From: CAYTSW01 sp964440605
GTDB taxonomy: Bacteria > Planctomycetota > Phycisphaerae > Phycisphaerales > UBA1924
NCBI GenBank assembly: GCA_964440605.1
Contig: CAYTSW010000007.1
Coordinates: 1 to 50,280 of the forward strand
Direction of reading: 5' to 3'
Length of the DNA stretch: 50,280 nucleotides
Positions within the stretch are counted from its first letter, which is position 1. Each line of letters begins with the position of its first letter. A program made the translations under genes and the position numbers. Under the pieces are notes generated by a model, which saw only the letters and a list, made by a program, of their open reading frames with translations, ran no database searches and was not told the origin of the DNA. Shown in pieces: positions 36,496 to 44,900 of this stretch.

Positions 36496-37365
36496 ATGAG
36501 AAAGAAGAGGTGTGGAAGAGCGTACTTGGGCGCCTGCATTGTCTTGGTTGGCCAGGGTGTTGGATTGGGGATGAGTGGGTGTGCGAGGTCGGGGCCGGCG
36601 CGGCCCCAAGTAGATGAGCCGGTGCGGGTGGAAGGCAGCCGCGGGCCTGTGCAGGAGGGAGGTGGGAGCAGCGCCGAGCGCGCTGGCGATGGGGTCGCGC
36701 AGGCGGGCGAAGCGATGGTGTTGGAGTTTGGCGAGGCGCTGCCGGGGGTAATGGCAGCGCTGCGAGGGGAGGCGGAGCGGAGTGCGTTGCGGTTCCGGGT
36801 CACGGAGGGGGAGGATGCGGGGAAGACGGGAACGCGGGTGGTGGAGCGGCGGGGTGATGGCGGGGCGCGGGTGGCGTGGATCGTCGGCGAGGTGGGGAGC
36901 GAGCCGGAGCAGGTGTCGCTGTTGACGGTGGGCGAGGATGGCGGGGCGGCGGTGACTCGGGTGCGGAACGCGGATCGTGAGCGGATCAACACGTTCGAGC
37001 CGGCGCTGCTGTATTTCCCGCGGGCGCTCGAGGCGGGGCGGACGTTGGAGCGGGAAGCGGATGTGTCGGTAGCGTCGGTGGATGAGCCGGGTGAAGTGCA
37101 GCACCGTGGGTCGGTGACGAAGACGCTGGAGCTGGTGGGCACACGGACGATCGACGTAGCGGGTCAACAGGTGAAGACCGTGGTCGTGCGCGAGGTGATG
37201 AAGTTCACGTTCGGGCCGGCGAGCGTTCGGGTGGTGACGGACCGGTGGTACTCGCGCGAGCACGGGCTGGTGCGCGAGGCGTACGACGAGACGGTGAACA
37301 AGTTCATCCTCGGCACGGAGCGCCGAGGACGAACGATCGAGCGCCTGTCGCTCGAGCACGAGTAA
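36496..37365 (+). CDS. Uncharacterised lipoprotein
   Basis: 289 residues from ATG 36496. Basic start (MRKKRCGRAY), hydrophobic core and lipobox LGMSGC (Cys about residue 29). A Gly/Ser-rich linker follows. The rest is a beta-rich domain with FEPALLYFPRALEAGRTLER, VTKTLELVGTRTIDVAGQQV and DRWYSREHGLVREAYDETVN. This resembles DUF3108-like outer-membrane-associated proteins that include a GxExVxVxxGxF-type strand, but the match is not firm. An upstream in-frame start (36427) would put the repeat sequence into the protein and is rejected. Convergent with the PEP-CTERM-like gene. Confidence 0.75.
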   Translation: MRKKRCGRAYLGACIVLVGQGVGLGMSGCARSGPARPQVDEPVRVEGSRGPVQEGGGSSAERAGDGVAQAGEAMVLEFGEALPGVMAALRGEAERSALRFRVTEGEDAGKTGTRVVERRGDGGARVAWIVGEVGSEPEQVSLLTVGEDGGAAVTRVRNADRERINTFEPALLYFPRALEAGRTLEREADVSVASVDEPGEVQHRGSVTKTLELVGTRTIDVAGQQVKTVVVREVMKFTFGPASVRVVTDRWYSREHGLVREAYDETVNKFILGTERRGRTIERLSLEHE

Positions 37366-37380
37366 GGCAACGACTCTGGC

Positions 37381-38007
37381 TCAGCGCCGGCGTCGACGCA
37401 CGACGAGCGGCGCGGCGAGCAGGGCCGCGGCGCCGGGGGCCGGAATGAAGCTCGCGGTGAGGAAGAGGTCTTCCTGTTCCACGTCGACCTGTCCGATGCC
37501 GGGGGTGAGGGTGCGGATGCGCACGCCGACGAATGGCTCCGAGGCGTCGAGCAGCGCTTGCAGGTCGGCGGTGATGTCGAACGAGAAGTCGAGGGTGTCG
37601 AAGTCTTCCTGGATGTTTTCGATGGTGCCGATCTGGACGCCGGCGATGTCCCAATCGCTGAGGTCGGGGGCTCCGTTGGCGCTGTAGAGCTCGAGGCTGA
37701 GATCGGCGGGTGCGGTGCCGAAGCCGAAGGAGAAGCCTTCGGTCAGCGTGCCGCTAATGGTGGCAGACTGGACGATGGGCCCATCGGCGATGGCGAGGGA
37801 CCACTCGGCAAAGGTGCGTCGTTCGGCGAAACGATCGGTGATGGCCGAGGCGAGGCCCGAAGAGGAGAAGCCGTCGGGCGTGCCGTTCTGATCGTCGTCC
37901 TCGATGCCGAAGAAGACATCGGGGCCGACCTGAGCGTCAGCGGTCGGCACGATGAGCGCGAGGGGCGCTCCGAGAGCGATGGGTCCGAGGAGCGTGCGGG
38001 TGTTCAT
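37381..38007 (-). CDS. Secreted protein with PEP-CTERM-like sorting tail
   Basis: 208 residues; GGAAG lies seven bases before ATG 38007. Signal peptide MNTRTLLGPIALGAPLALIV, ending PTADAQ. The middle is an acidic beta-rich domain (DVFFGIEDDDQNGTPDGFSS, then LELYSANGAPDLSDWDIAG) with no family I recognise. The tail IPAPGAAALLAAPLVVRRRR is of the same type as those at 19804 and 21033. A palindrome at 38106-38120 lies about 100 bases upstream, between this gene and the divergent helix-turn-helix gene. Confidence 0.84.
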   Translation of the reverse strand: MNTRTLLGPIALGAPLALIVPTADAQVGPDVFFGIEDDDQNGTPDGFSSSGLASAITDRFAERRTFAEWSLAIADGPIVQSATISGTLTEGFSFGFGTAPADLSLELYSANGAPDLSDWDIAGVQIGTIENIQEDFDTLDFSFDITADLQALLDASEPFVGVRIRTLTPGIGQVDVEQEDLFLTASFIPAPGAAALLAAPLVVRRRRR

Positions 38008-38105
38008 ACGTGATCTTCCTTCCTTGTGAGACCCCGTCGTTGAGGGGTGGACGTGTCAAGCAGAAGTTATGGGTGATTGAAGGGCGTGCAAGCGTTTCGT
38101 CTGAA

Positions 38106-38120
38106 ATTCTCTCAGATAAT
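38106..38120. promoter_or_regulatory. Imperfect palindrome, candidate operator, copy 1
   Basis: ATTCTCTCAGATAAT has two seven-base arms matching at six positions around a central base. It lies between divergent genes at 38007 (minus) and 38167 (plus). GATAAT inside it could be a -10 for the plus-strand gene. A similar palindrome is at 39519-39535. Confidence 0.45.
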
Positions 38121-38166
38121 CGTGGAGGACGGAGGCTGCGTGCCCGGTTGGTGGTAGGCTCTCGTT

Positions 38167-39420
38167 ATGGAGACGACCGTTGGCACGCCCGAAGCGCGGC
38201 TGGGCAAGGGATCGGGCAACGCCGAAGGGGTGGAGCCGCGACTGAGCCGAACCGGGCGGAGGCTGCACAGCGCGATGCTCGAGGTGCTCTCGGCGATGCC
38301 GAGCGAAGCGCAGCGGCCGCAAGCGCTCGCCCGCACGCTCGGGCTCAAAAAGGACGTGACCTCGCGCTTGCTGCGTGCCACCGCACAGCGTGACCCCATC
38401 GCAGTGATGCATCAGATGCCCGGGCCCGAAGCGCTGCGTCGTGTGCTGGACGCGGCGTCGGCTCGGCTCGAAGACACGAAGGTGCTGGATCGGGCGAGGG
38501 AGGCGGTCGAGGCGTGGGAGATGCTGATCCGCTCGATGGCGGGCGATCGCGGGCGATTCGACACGATGCTCGCGAGTTGGCTGCCCGAGGCTCGGGAGAA
38601 GGTCGACTTTCTGTGCCGGCAGACGGTGTACCGCGGGATGATGGGGATCCGCGGGGCGAGCGGGGAGTTGAAGGTGTCCACGGCGGTGCTGGTGCCATCT
38701 CGCGACGGCGCGCACGTCGACATGATGTGGATCATCGGGGTGCTGGGGCTGCGACGGATGAGGCCCGGCGTACGCGTTCGCTTCGCGACGCGGCACCTCA
38801 ATACGCCGCTCGGCCCCGAGGGCGAGGACCTCAGTGAGCCCGGGGTGGCAGGGCCCGAGTTGGAACTCGCCCGATTCAACCCCGAGCCTCAGGGCCAGGT
38901 TCGTGTGCAGAGGGTGGGCTCAGCGTTGCACTTTCTGTTGGATGAGCCGGCGGTTGGCAACGACGCCGCGGTGAACGTGATGCTGCACGCGTTCTCGCGC
39001 CGGTGCATGAATCGCTACGAGCCGGACCCGGACCAACCGCGACGCCGAGGCCCGGTGGCGGAGATCGACCTGCCGCTGAAAGCGCTGGTGTTCGACGCAT
39101 TGGTGCACCGCGATCTGTACCCGGGGCACGAACCGGAACTGGCGGTGTTCGACACGTCGTTCCTGGGTCTGCCGAGCGTGAACGACGAGCATCGACGTGG
39201 AGACCGGCTGGAGATGTCACCGGGTGTGCAACGTCTGGACGGCGGGCGCGAGGGCATTCGTCTGGCGGATCATCCGACGTATCCGGAGCTTGTGGAGAAG
39301 GCCGTGGCGGGGCTCGGCGCGCCCATGGAGGCGTTCCGGATGTATCGGTGTCGGGTGGAGTATCCGATTTATGGGACGTCCATGCACCTGACGTTTACGT
39401 CGCCGCCAAAGCCGGACTGA
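38167..39420 (+). CDS. Uncharacterised protein with N-terminal helix-turn-helix-like region
   Basis: 417 residues, no signal peptide, so cytoplasmic. Residues 29-80 (RRLHSAMLEVLSAMPSEAQR, then PQALARTLGLKKDVTSRLLR) have the spacing of a winged helix-turn-helix as in IclR/MarR types. The remaining 330 residues match nothing I recognise; segments such as FLCRQTVYRGMMGIRGASGE and VLVPSRDGAHVDMMWIIGVL look like an alpha/beta domain. A transcription factor with a sensor domain is the simplest reading. Flanking palindromes in front of its two secreted-protein neighbours suggest local targets. No good ribosome-binding site precedes the ATG. Confidence 0.75.
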   Translation: METTVGTPEARLGKGSGNAEGVEPRLSRTGRRLHSAMLEVLSAMPSEAQRPQALARTLGLKKDVTSRLLRATAQRDPIAVMHQMPGPEALRRVLDAASARLEDTKVLDRAREAVEAWEMLIRSMAGDRGRFDTMLASWLPEAREKVDFLCRQTVYRGMMGIRGASGELKVSTAVLVPSRDGAHVDMMWIIGVLGLRRMRPGVRVRFATRHLNTPLGPEGEDLSEPGVAGPELELARFNPEPQGQVRVQRVGSALHFLLDEPAVGNDAAVNVMLHAFSRRCMNRYEPDPDQPRRRGPVAEIDLPLKALVFDALVHRDLYPGHEPELAVFDTSFLGLPSVNDEHRRGDRLEMSPGVQRLDGGREGIRLADHPTYPELVEKAVAGLGAPMEAFRMYRCRVEYPIYGTSMHLTFTSPPKPD

Positions 39421-39518
39421 AGCTGCGCAGTCGATGATGCTGCCGGTGCGAACCAAAAACTGGGATGCGGTTCGTGAAAAGGCCTGGGCGCGGCTTGCAG
39501 AGGCCCAGCGACGTCTTA

Positions 39519-39535
39519 GACTCTCTGAGAGAATC
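39519..39535. promoter_or_regulatory. Imperfect palindrome, candidate operator, copy 2
   Basis: GACTCTCTGAGAGAATC has eight-base arms matching at seven positions. It lies 120 bases before the gene at 39655. It shares TCTCT-N-AGA(G/T)AATC with the 38106 site; GAGAAT within it is at the same place as GATAAT there, so a shared promoter element is an alternative. The 39421-39654 gap shows nothing else. Confidence 0.45.
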
Positions 39536-39654
39536 GAAACTGACCAGGACCTCGCGATGTGGCGGGTTGCTGACGGACGAATCAGTGATAGTGGCGGCCA
39601 TCGCGCGGCGTACGCGACGGGGCTCGTTCAAACCAATGGAAGAGAGAAGCTCAC

Positions 39655-41442
39655 ATGCAGAAGGCAGCGCGCACGGGGATCACGGCTCTGGCGGCGATCG
39701 CGGTATCGGCAGCCGCTGGCACGGCTACGGGCGGACCGGTCGTCGCAGCCGATGTGCTGTTTACGACACCCGCGGACATTGCGTCGGGGCCTCTCGAGGT
39801 GCCGCCCAGCTCGGGCCGCCTCGTGGCTTTCGGGGGTCAGCCCCGGATCGCGAACGACGGGACGTGGTACGGCGGGTACGTCTTGGGCGTGTTGAACCCG
39901 AACGACCCGCTCGAGTTCACGCGCGACCGCGCGTTTCTGCGTGACGGGGATTTGTTCATCCGCGAAGGGTTGCAGTTGCCCCAGTCGCCCGGGTTTGTGC
40001 TGTTGGCCGATCTGACGGCGAGTCAGACGCCGCTGTTTGATGTCTCGATCGCGCAGGATGGGACGGTGGCGCAGGTGGTGCGTGTGATCGACACGTTCTC
40101 GACGCTGGCCGACGGGACACCCGACCCCTCCGGCTTCGAGGTCGGAGGGCCCGAGCGTTTGGACGCGGCGCTGGTGGACGGCAAGGTGGTGCTCAAGACG
40201 GGCGATTTGGTGCCGGGCGTCTCGGACGTGCTGGCGGTCGACGACATCGACCCCAACACTCCGGGCGATCAGCCCAGCGGCGATCTGCCGATCGCGGAGA
40301 TCAGCACGATCAAGGCGGCGAGCGCGACGAAGTTCTTGGTCGATGCGCGCATGGGCGGCACGGAGAGCTTCGCCTTCCAACAGCGGGCGATCTTTGAGAT
40401 CAACAACCCCGGGACGGCCCAGCAGACGGCGACCCTGCGCTTCACCACCGATGAAAACTTCCCCGTTCCCGGGCTCGGCGGGATCACGGCGTCGTCGATC
40501 AGCGCGACGGAGGAAGACGTCGATTTCAACACCGACGGCTCGATCCTGCTGAGCATCGACATCCGCAACGCCGCCTTCGACGAGGACGGGGCGGTGGTGC
40601 TGTATGACGCGGTAGCGGACACGTACTCGATCGTCGCGCGTGAGGGTGATCCTTCGCCCATCCCCGGGCGCCCCTTCGACGCGGGCCTGTTCGACACGCC
40701 GGTGGCGTTGAACGACGCCGGGGACATCGCGTACGTGGGGCGCGTGGCGGGGAGCTCGTCCGACGACACGCTGATCATCGTGAACGGGTCGGTCGTCGCG
40801 CAGGAGGGCGACCTCGTGGGGACGCGCATCACCGGTGCGCTGCAGACGTTCCCACTGGCGAACCTCGAGCTCGACGGCGAGGGGAACGTGCTCTACTACG
40901 GCGCGTGGAACCAGGACAACCTGTGCACCGGCCAGACGGACAACGGCTCGGACTTCGGCATCTTCGAGGGTATTTTCTTCAACGACGAGTTGATCATCGA
41001 GGCGGGCGTCACCGAGGTGAACAACGTCGACATAGACGGCACGGTCTTCCCGACGCTCGTGGTCAAGGACCTCGTCAACACGTCGGCGGGCTTTAGCCTC
41101 TCGCCCGACGGGGACCGGCTGATCAACTGGGCCTTCTGCATCGAACCAAGCATGGAGGTGTGCGATTTCTCGATCAACGTGACGTCGCCGGGCGAGGGCG
41201 TGCTGTTCGAGATCGACCTCGAAGAGTTCCGCAACCCGAGCACCAACGCCTGCCGGTTCGACTTCGACGGCAACGGCTCGGTGGACGGCGCCGACTTCGG
41301 CGCGTTCGGGGCGGCTTTCGGTTCCGTGACGGGCGGCGCGTCGTACGACGCGCAGGCGGATTCCAACGCCGACGGGGTGGTCGACGGTGCCGATTTCGGC
41401 GATTTCGGTGCTGAGTTCGGGCGAAATGACTGCCTCGACTGA
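39655..41442 (+). CDS. Large secreted protein with C-terminal dockerin-like repeats
   Basis: 595 residues. Signal peptide MQKAARTGITALAAIAVSAA, ending GTATGG. The body is beta-rich with repeats of the type ALNDAGDIAYVGRV and IANDGTWYGGYV, like the NxxGxxxF repeats of planctomycete choice-of-anchor proteins. Residues 533-595 carry two calcium loops (FDFDGNGSVDGADFG, ADSNADGVVDGADFG) and end DCLD, aligning without gaps with the tail of the 5611-6702 protein. Probably surface-attached. Ends 32 bases before a strong terminator. A candidate operator lies at 39519-39535. Confidence 0.86.
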   Translation: MQKAARTGITALAAIAVSAAAGTATGGPVVAADVLFTTPADIASGPLEVPPSSGRLVAFGGQPRIANDGTWYGGYVLGVLNPNDPLEFTRDRAFLRDGDLFIREGLQLPQSPGFVLLADLTASQTPLFDVSIAQDGTVAQVVRVIDTFSTLADGTPDPSGFEVGGPERLDAALVDGKVVLKTGDLVPGVSDVLAVDDIDPNTPGDQPSGDLPIAEISTIKAASATKFLVDARMGGTESFAFQQRAIFEINNPGTAQQTATLRFTTDENFPVPGLGGITASSISATEEDVDFNTDGSILLSIDIRNAAFDEDGAVVLYDAVADTYSIVAREGDPSPIPGRPFDAGLFDTPVALNDAGDIAYVGRVAGSSSDDTLIIVNGSVVAQEGDLVGTRITGALQTFPLANLELDGEGNVLYYGAWNQDNLCTGQTDNGSDFGIFEGIFFNDELIIEAGVTEVNNVDIDGTVFPTLVVKDLVNTSAGFSLSPDGDRLINWAFCIEPSMEVCDFSINVTSPGEGVLFEIDLEEFRNPSTNACRFDFDGNGSVDGADFGAFGAAFGSVTGGASYDAQADSNADGVVDGADFGDFGAEFGRNDCLD

Positions 41443-41474
41443 GCGCGGGAGAGAACGCAGAGGAGCGTTGAAAG

Positions 41475-41508
41475 CGTCCGCGGCGGTTGGCCGCGGGCGT
41501 TTTCTTTT
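41475..41508 (+). terminator. Rho-independent terminator
   Basis: CGTCCGCGGC and GCCGCGGGCG form a ten-base stem (one G-T pair) with a GGTTG loop, followed by TTTTCTTTT. The best intrinsic terminator on the plus strand here. Confidence 0.9.
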
Positions 41509-41522
41509 GGCAACGCGTGGTG

Positions 41523-41996
41523 ATGCGCTGGTGCAACAGGCGCTCGGCCGGGTCTCGCGGCGCGGCGTTGCGGGCTTGGATTATCGGCAGTCCGGCGCCG
41601 CAAGAGCTGGCTTTGGCTTTGCACGGGTGGGGCGTCGTGTCCGATCAAGCGAAGATCAGCGTGGTGCATCCGGTGGAGCGGTCGTACGTGCGGCCGCGGG
41701 CCGATGCGGCGTGCGGCGGTCACGCCAAGGAGACGTGGGAGTGCTGCCCGCGTCGGGAGGATGTGTATTGCCCCGTCGGACCAACTCATGCGACGCATGG
41801 CGTTCGCACGGCAGAAGACGGTCGTTACGGACCTCCGGCGATGGCAGCTCGGGCGCCGAAGCTGGGGTGGCCTCGGTTGGGTGACGTGTCGCCCGTGGAC
41901 GACGCAGCGAAGCCCCAAGTCAAGCCGAAGGTGGAGCAGGTGTACCGGCGCGAGGTGTTCGTGGGGAGCGGTTCGGTCGTGGACGTCATGGGGTAA
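41523..41996 (+). CDS. Uncharacterised Cys/His-containing protein
   Basis: 157 residues from ATG 41523; the GTG just before it is possible. Codon third positions are GC-rich as in neighbours, which supports coding. No signal peptide. A central segment, ACGGHAKETWECCPRREDVY followed by C, has four cysteines and a histidine that could bind a metal. IGSPAPQELALALHGWGVVS near the N-terminus is the only other notable stretch. I recognise no family. The reading frame also overlaps the terminator region if extended upstream, which is why this start is chosen. Confidence 0.5.
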   Translation: MRWCNRRSAGSRGAALRAWIIGSPAPQELALALHGWGVVSDQAKISVVHPVERSYVRPRADAACGGHAKETWECCPRREDVYCPVGPTHATHGVRTAEDGRYGPPAMAARAPKLGWPRLGDVSPVDDAAKPQVKPKVEQVYRREVFVGSGSVVDVMG

Positions 41997-42024
41997 AGGA
42001 CCAGGGGGACGAAGAGCTTGGAGC

Positions 42025-42273
42025 TCAGCACTCGTTGGGCTTGATCTTGGCCTCGAGCAGTTTCTCGGCGTCGTCGGGCGAGATGGAGCCTTCGGCGACG
42101 TAGGCGGCGATCTCGCGTCGGGACTGTTCGACCTGCTTCGAGCGGGCCATGCTCTTCATGGTGCCGAAGACGATGGAGATCGCCACGATCGCCAAGGCGA
42201 GGCCCATGCCGGCGAGGGGGATCACGATGTCTCCGTTGTGGGCGATGAAGTCGAAGATGTTTCCGTTGTCCAT
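42025..42273 (-). CDS. Small single-pass membrane protein, paralogue 2
   Basis: 82 residues; CGGAG eight bases before the ATG. One membrane helix (IVIPLAGMGLALAIVAISIVFG), then a charged cytoplasmic-type tail, SRREIAAYVAEGSISPDDAEKLLEA. The tail resembles the SHOCT-type short C-terminal helix pair and PspB-like proteins. It is 49 bases after its paralogue at 42323 and likely in the same transcript. Function unknown. Confidence 0.8.
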   Translation of the reverse strand: MDNGNIFDFIAHNGDIVIPLAGMGLALAIVAISIVFGTMKSMARSKQVEQSRREIAAYVAEGSISPDDAEKLLEAKIKPNEC

Positions 42274-42322
42274 GTCGGTCGCTCCGTTGGCGTTGGCGTG
42301 CGTTGTTGCATTGGTGAAATGA

Positions 42323-42559
42323 TCAGTCGTCGTCGTCGGCGCGTTTGGCGTTCATGAGGCGCTCGCCCTGCTCGGCGGACATGGAGCCTTCGGCGATGTA
42401 AGCGGCGATCTCGCGTCGGGAGCGCTCGTAGGCGTTCGCCTTGAGGACGCTGGTGAGCGTGCCGCTGGCGATCGCGATGATGGCGACGACGCCGAAGATG
42501 ATCCACATGAGGTGATCGGAAAGAGCTTCGGCGAAGAGGGTGGCGGCGGTCGAGTCCAT
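42323..42559 (-). CDS. Small single-pass membrane protein, paralogue 1
   Basis: 78 residues; GGAGG ten bases before ATG 42559. Membrane helix (MWIIFGVVAIIAIASG) then SRREIAAYIAEGSMSAEQGE, nearly identical in layout to the next protein. The pair arose by tandem duplication. They might form a hetero-oligomer; that is inference. Divergent from the EIIA-like gene at 42759. Confidence 0.8.
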   Translation of the reverse strand: MDSTAATLFAEALSDHLMWIIFGVVAIIAIASGTLTSVLKANAYERSRREIAAYIAEGSMSAEQGERLMNAKRADDDD

Positions 42560-42758
42560 GAGTGGGTGTCCTCCGGCAGTGTGGTTGGGAGGGGTGTGGG
42601 AGTATTTTCACTCATTTCACGCGTCCATGTGGAGAAAAGCGGCCTCGGATCGCGAGAAGCCCGAGCGCACGGGCGGCCTCGTGCGGTTGATGTCTGGTAG
42701 GCTGCCTCGGCGCGGGATCGAGTGGTCCGCGTGAAGGGCCATAGGCCCGGGAGTTGTG

Positions 42759-43226
42759 ATGCGGATCGAGCCCCTGTTGAGTGAGGATCGGGTGGTGCTG
42801 ATCGAGGGGGCGTCGGACCCGGCGAGGGTGCTGCGCCGCGTAGCGGAAGTCGCCGCAGCCGGGGTGGACTCGCGTTCGGCGGGCGAGTTGGAAGAGGCGT
42901 TGCTCGAGCGCGAGCGGCGGTACCCGACGAGCACGCCCGACGGGGTGGCGTTTCCGCACGCGATGCTGGAGGGCGTGGCGTCGACGGTGCTCGTGGTGGC
43001 GGGGGTGCGTCCAGCGGTGAAGTTTCGGGATGCGGGAGAGGTGCCGCCGATCGATCTCGTGTTCGGGATGATCGGTTCGTCGGCCGAGCCGTTCCAGCAC
43101 GTGCGTTTGCTGGCGCGGCTGGCGCGGATCTGTCGCGGACCGGGCGCGTTGGATCGCCTGCGGACGGCGGGCGACGCGCGGGCGTTGTACGAGGCGGTGC
43201 TCACCGAGGATCGTGCGCATGGCTGA
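42759..43226 (+). CDS. PTS EIIA (type 2 / EIIANtr-like) protein
   Basis: 155 residues from ATG 42759 with GGGAG five bases upstream; GTG 42756 is possible. The phospho-accepting His is H67 in TPDGVAFPHAML, the equivalent of TGxxxAIPHA in PtsN. The rest of the fold is present (VPPIDLVFGMIGSSAEPFQH, then LRTAGDARALYEAVL). No EIIB/EIIC sugar permease is nearby, so a regulatory role is likely, as for PtsN in K+ and nitrogen control. First of four overlapping genes ending in two cation antiporters. Confidence 0.86.
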   Translation: MRIEPLLSEDRVVLIEGASDPARVLRRVAEVAAAGVDSRSAGELEEALLERERRYPTSTPDGVAFPHAMLEGVASTVLVVAGVRPAVKFRDAGEVPPIDLVFGMIGSSAEPFQHVRLLARLARICRGPGALDRLRTAGDARALYEAVLTEDRAHG

Positions 43227-43599
43227 GAGTCAGGCACCCGATGCGGGCGGCGGAGGCGACCGGAAATCGGAGCGCGCGTCGGAGCGCGTCCTGTTGGTGT
43301 TGATCGTCGGCACGAGCGCGGCGTTCGACGACGTGCTGACGGGCCTGCTCGACATCGGCGTCGCGGGAACAGTGATCGAGTCGAAGGGCCTGATGGCGTT
43401 ATTGCGCGAGGAGATGCCGGTGTTCGGCGGGCTGGCGTCGATGCTGCCGGAGAACACGGGGAGCAAGGTGGTGTTTTCGGTGACGCAACGCTTCCTGGCC
43501 GACCGGGTGTTTGATCTGTTGGAGTCGGAGTTCAAGCGTTCGCAGCGCCCGCTAGCGTTTACATTACCAATCGATCGCGTCACGGCTCTGAACGAGTGA
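43219..43599 (+). CDS. PII-like signalling protein
   Basis: 126 residues from ATG 43219 (GAGGA eight bases upstream), overlapping the EIIA gene. After a 25-residue charged tail the sequence has PII-type strand-helix order: VLLVLIVGTSAAFDDVLTGL, then GVAGTVIESKGLMALLREEM, FGGLASMLPENTGSKVVFSV and ADRVFDLLESEF. The T-loop tyrosine of GlnB is not evident. Such proteins bind nucleotides or bicarbonate and control transporters. Its overlap with an antiporter gene suggests it regulates that protein. The family call is by pattern only. Confidence 0.65.
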   Translation: MAESQAPDAGGGGDRKSERASERVLLVLIVGTSAAFDDVLTGLLDIGVAGTVIESKGLMALLREEMPVFGGLASMLPENTGSKVVFSVTQRFLADRVFDLLESEFKRSQRPLAFTLPIDRVTALNE

Positions 43600-44900
43600 T
43601 GTTGGCGGGCCCGGCGTGGACGCTTGGAGTGGGTGGCGGGGACGCGAGCGTCGAGGGGTTGCGGCTTCTGGCAACGCTTGCCGCGTTGGTTGCTTTGGCG
43701 TTGTTGTCGGCGAGCAGGTACACGCTGCGGCTTCGGCGTAGCCGACCGATGGTGGTGCTGGTGAGCGGGGGCTGGCTGGCGGTGGGCGTGGGTGTGCTGC
43801 TGGGGCCGCACGCGACGGGGGTGGTGTCGGCGGAGGGGTTGGTGGGACGGATCGATCCGATTTTGCAGGCGGCGCTGGGCTGGGTGGGGCTGATGGTGGG
43901 ATTGCAGGCGCGAGGCGAGGTGCTGCGGCGGTTGCCGGGTGGCGTGCGCCGATTGTGGGCCTTGGACTCGGCGGTGAGCGTCGTGCTGTTCGGCGGGGTG
44001 GCGCTGGCGGGGCTGTGGCTCTGGGCGGAGCCAGCGAGTATGGCGAGCGTCCTGGGGATGGCGGCGGTGATCGCGTGCGGGAGCGTCGGGTGGTCGATGG
44101 AGACGCGGTCGCTCAAGAGTGCGGCGGAAGACCCGGCGGAGGGCTCGATCGAACTGCTCGTGCGCGGGGCGGGTTCGCTGGGCGCGCTCTCCGGGACGTT
44201 GCTGCTCGGGGTGGTCTGGGCGTTGGTGCGGCGCGGCGATGACGGGACGCTCGGCATCGACCTGCTCGACGGGGTGCTGCGCCTGGGGTCGTGCGTCGTC
44301 GCGTCGGTGGCGCTGGCGTACGTCGGTCGCCTGGGGATCAAGCTGGCGTCGAAGCAGCCGGACCAGCAGTTGGTCGTGTTTCTGGGGCTGGTGGCGATGA
44401 CGGCCGGGCTGTCGGCGCAGATGGGTTTGCCGGCGCTGTTCGGCGCGACGCTGACGGGCGTGGTCTTGGCGAATCTGGCCAGCACGGACGTGCGGCGGAT
44501 CGAGCGCTTCATCCTCAGGGCTGAGCACGTGGTTGCGACTCTGGTGTCGCTGCTGGCCGGAGCGTGGCTCGGGCTGGACCTGCCGATGACGGCGCTGGCG
44601 CTGGTGCTGGCGATCGCGATCGCTCGGCTGGTGGTCAAGCCATGGCTGTTGCGCATGGTCGTGGGTGAGCAGACCGGTTCTCGGCTGCGCGGGCTGGCGA
44701 TCGGGCCGGTGCGGCAGGGACCCATCGCGGTGGCGCTCGCGGTAAGCGCGGTGCTGCTGGAGCCCTCGGCCCTGGCGAGCCGTGTGCTGGGCGTGGTGGT
44801 GCTGGCGGGGCTGGCGTCGGACGCGATCCCGCTGTTGGTCAGCGCAGGGGTGGAGCGGAAGCATCGGCGGGAGCGGCGCGAGGAAGAGGGTGGGTCATGA
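43599..44900 (+). CDS. CPA-type cation/proton antiporter-like membrane protein
   Basis: 433 residues from ATG 43599 (TGATG overlap). About 12 hydrophobic segments, e.g. LLATLAALVALALLSASRYT, VVLFGGVALAGLWLWAEPAS, VVFLGLVAMTAGLSAQMGLP and VVVLAGLASDAIPLLVSAGV. The pattern FLGLVAMTAGLSAQMGLPAL, then FGATLTGVVLANL is like KefB/CPA2 proteins, but the usual N-terminal half is divergent and I see no clear ion-binding Asp-Asp. It could be a regulatory or heteromeric partner of the next gene. C-terminus is a charged tail. Confidence 0.72.
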   Translation: MLAGPAWTLGVGGGDASVEGLRLLATLAALVALALLSASRYTLRLRRSRPMVVLVSGGWLAVGVGVLLGPHATGVVSAEGLVGRIDPILQAALGWVGLMVGLQARGEVLRRLPGGVRRLWALDSAVSVVLFGGVALAGLWLWAEPASMASVLGMAAVIACGSVGWSMETRSLKSAAEDPAEGSIELLVRGAGSLGALSGTLLLGVVWALVRRGDDGTLGIDLLDGVLRLGSCVVASVALAYVGRLGIKLASKQPDQQLVVFLGLVAMTAGLSAQMGLPALFGATLTGVVLANLASTDVRRIERFILRAEHVVATLVSLLAGAWLGLDLPMTALALVLAIAIARLVVKPWLLRMVVGEQTGSRLRGLAIGPVRQGPIAVALAVSAVLLEPSALASRVLGVVVLAGLASDAIPLLVSAGVERKHRRERREEEGGS

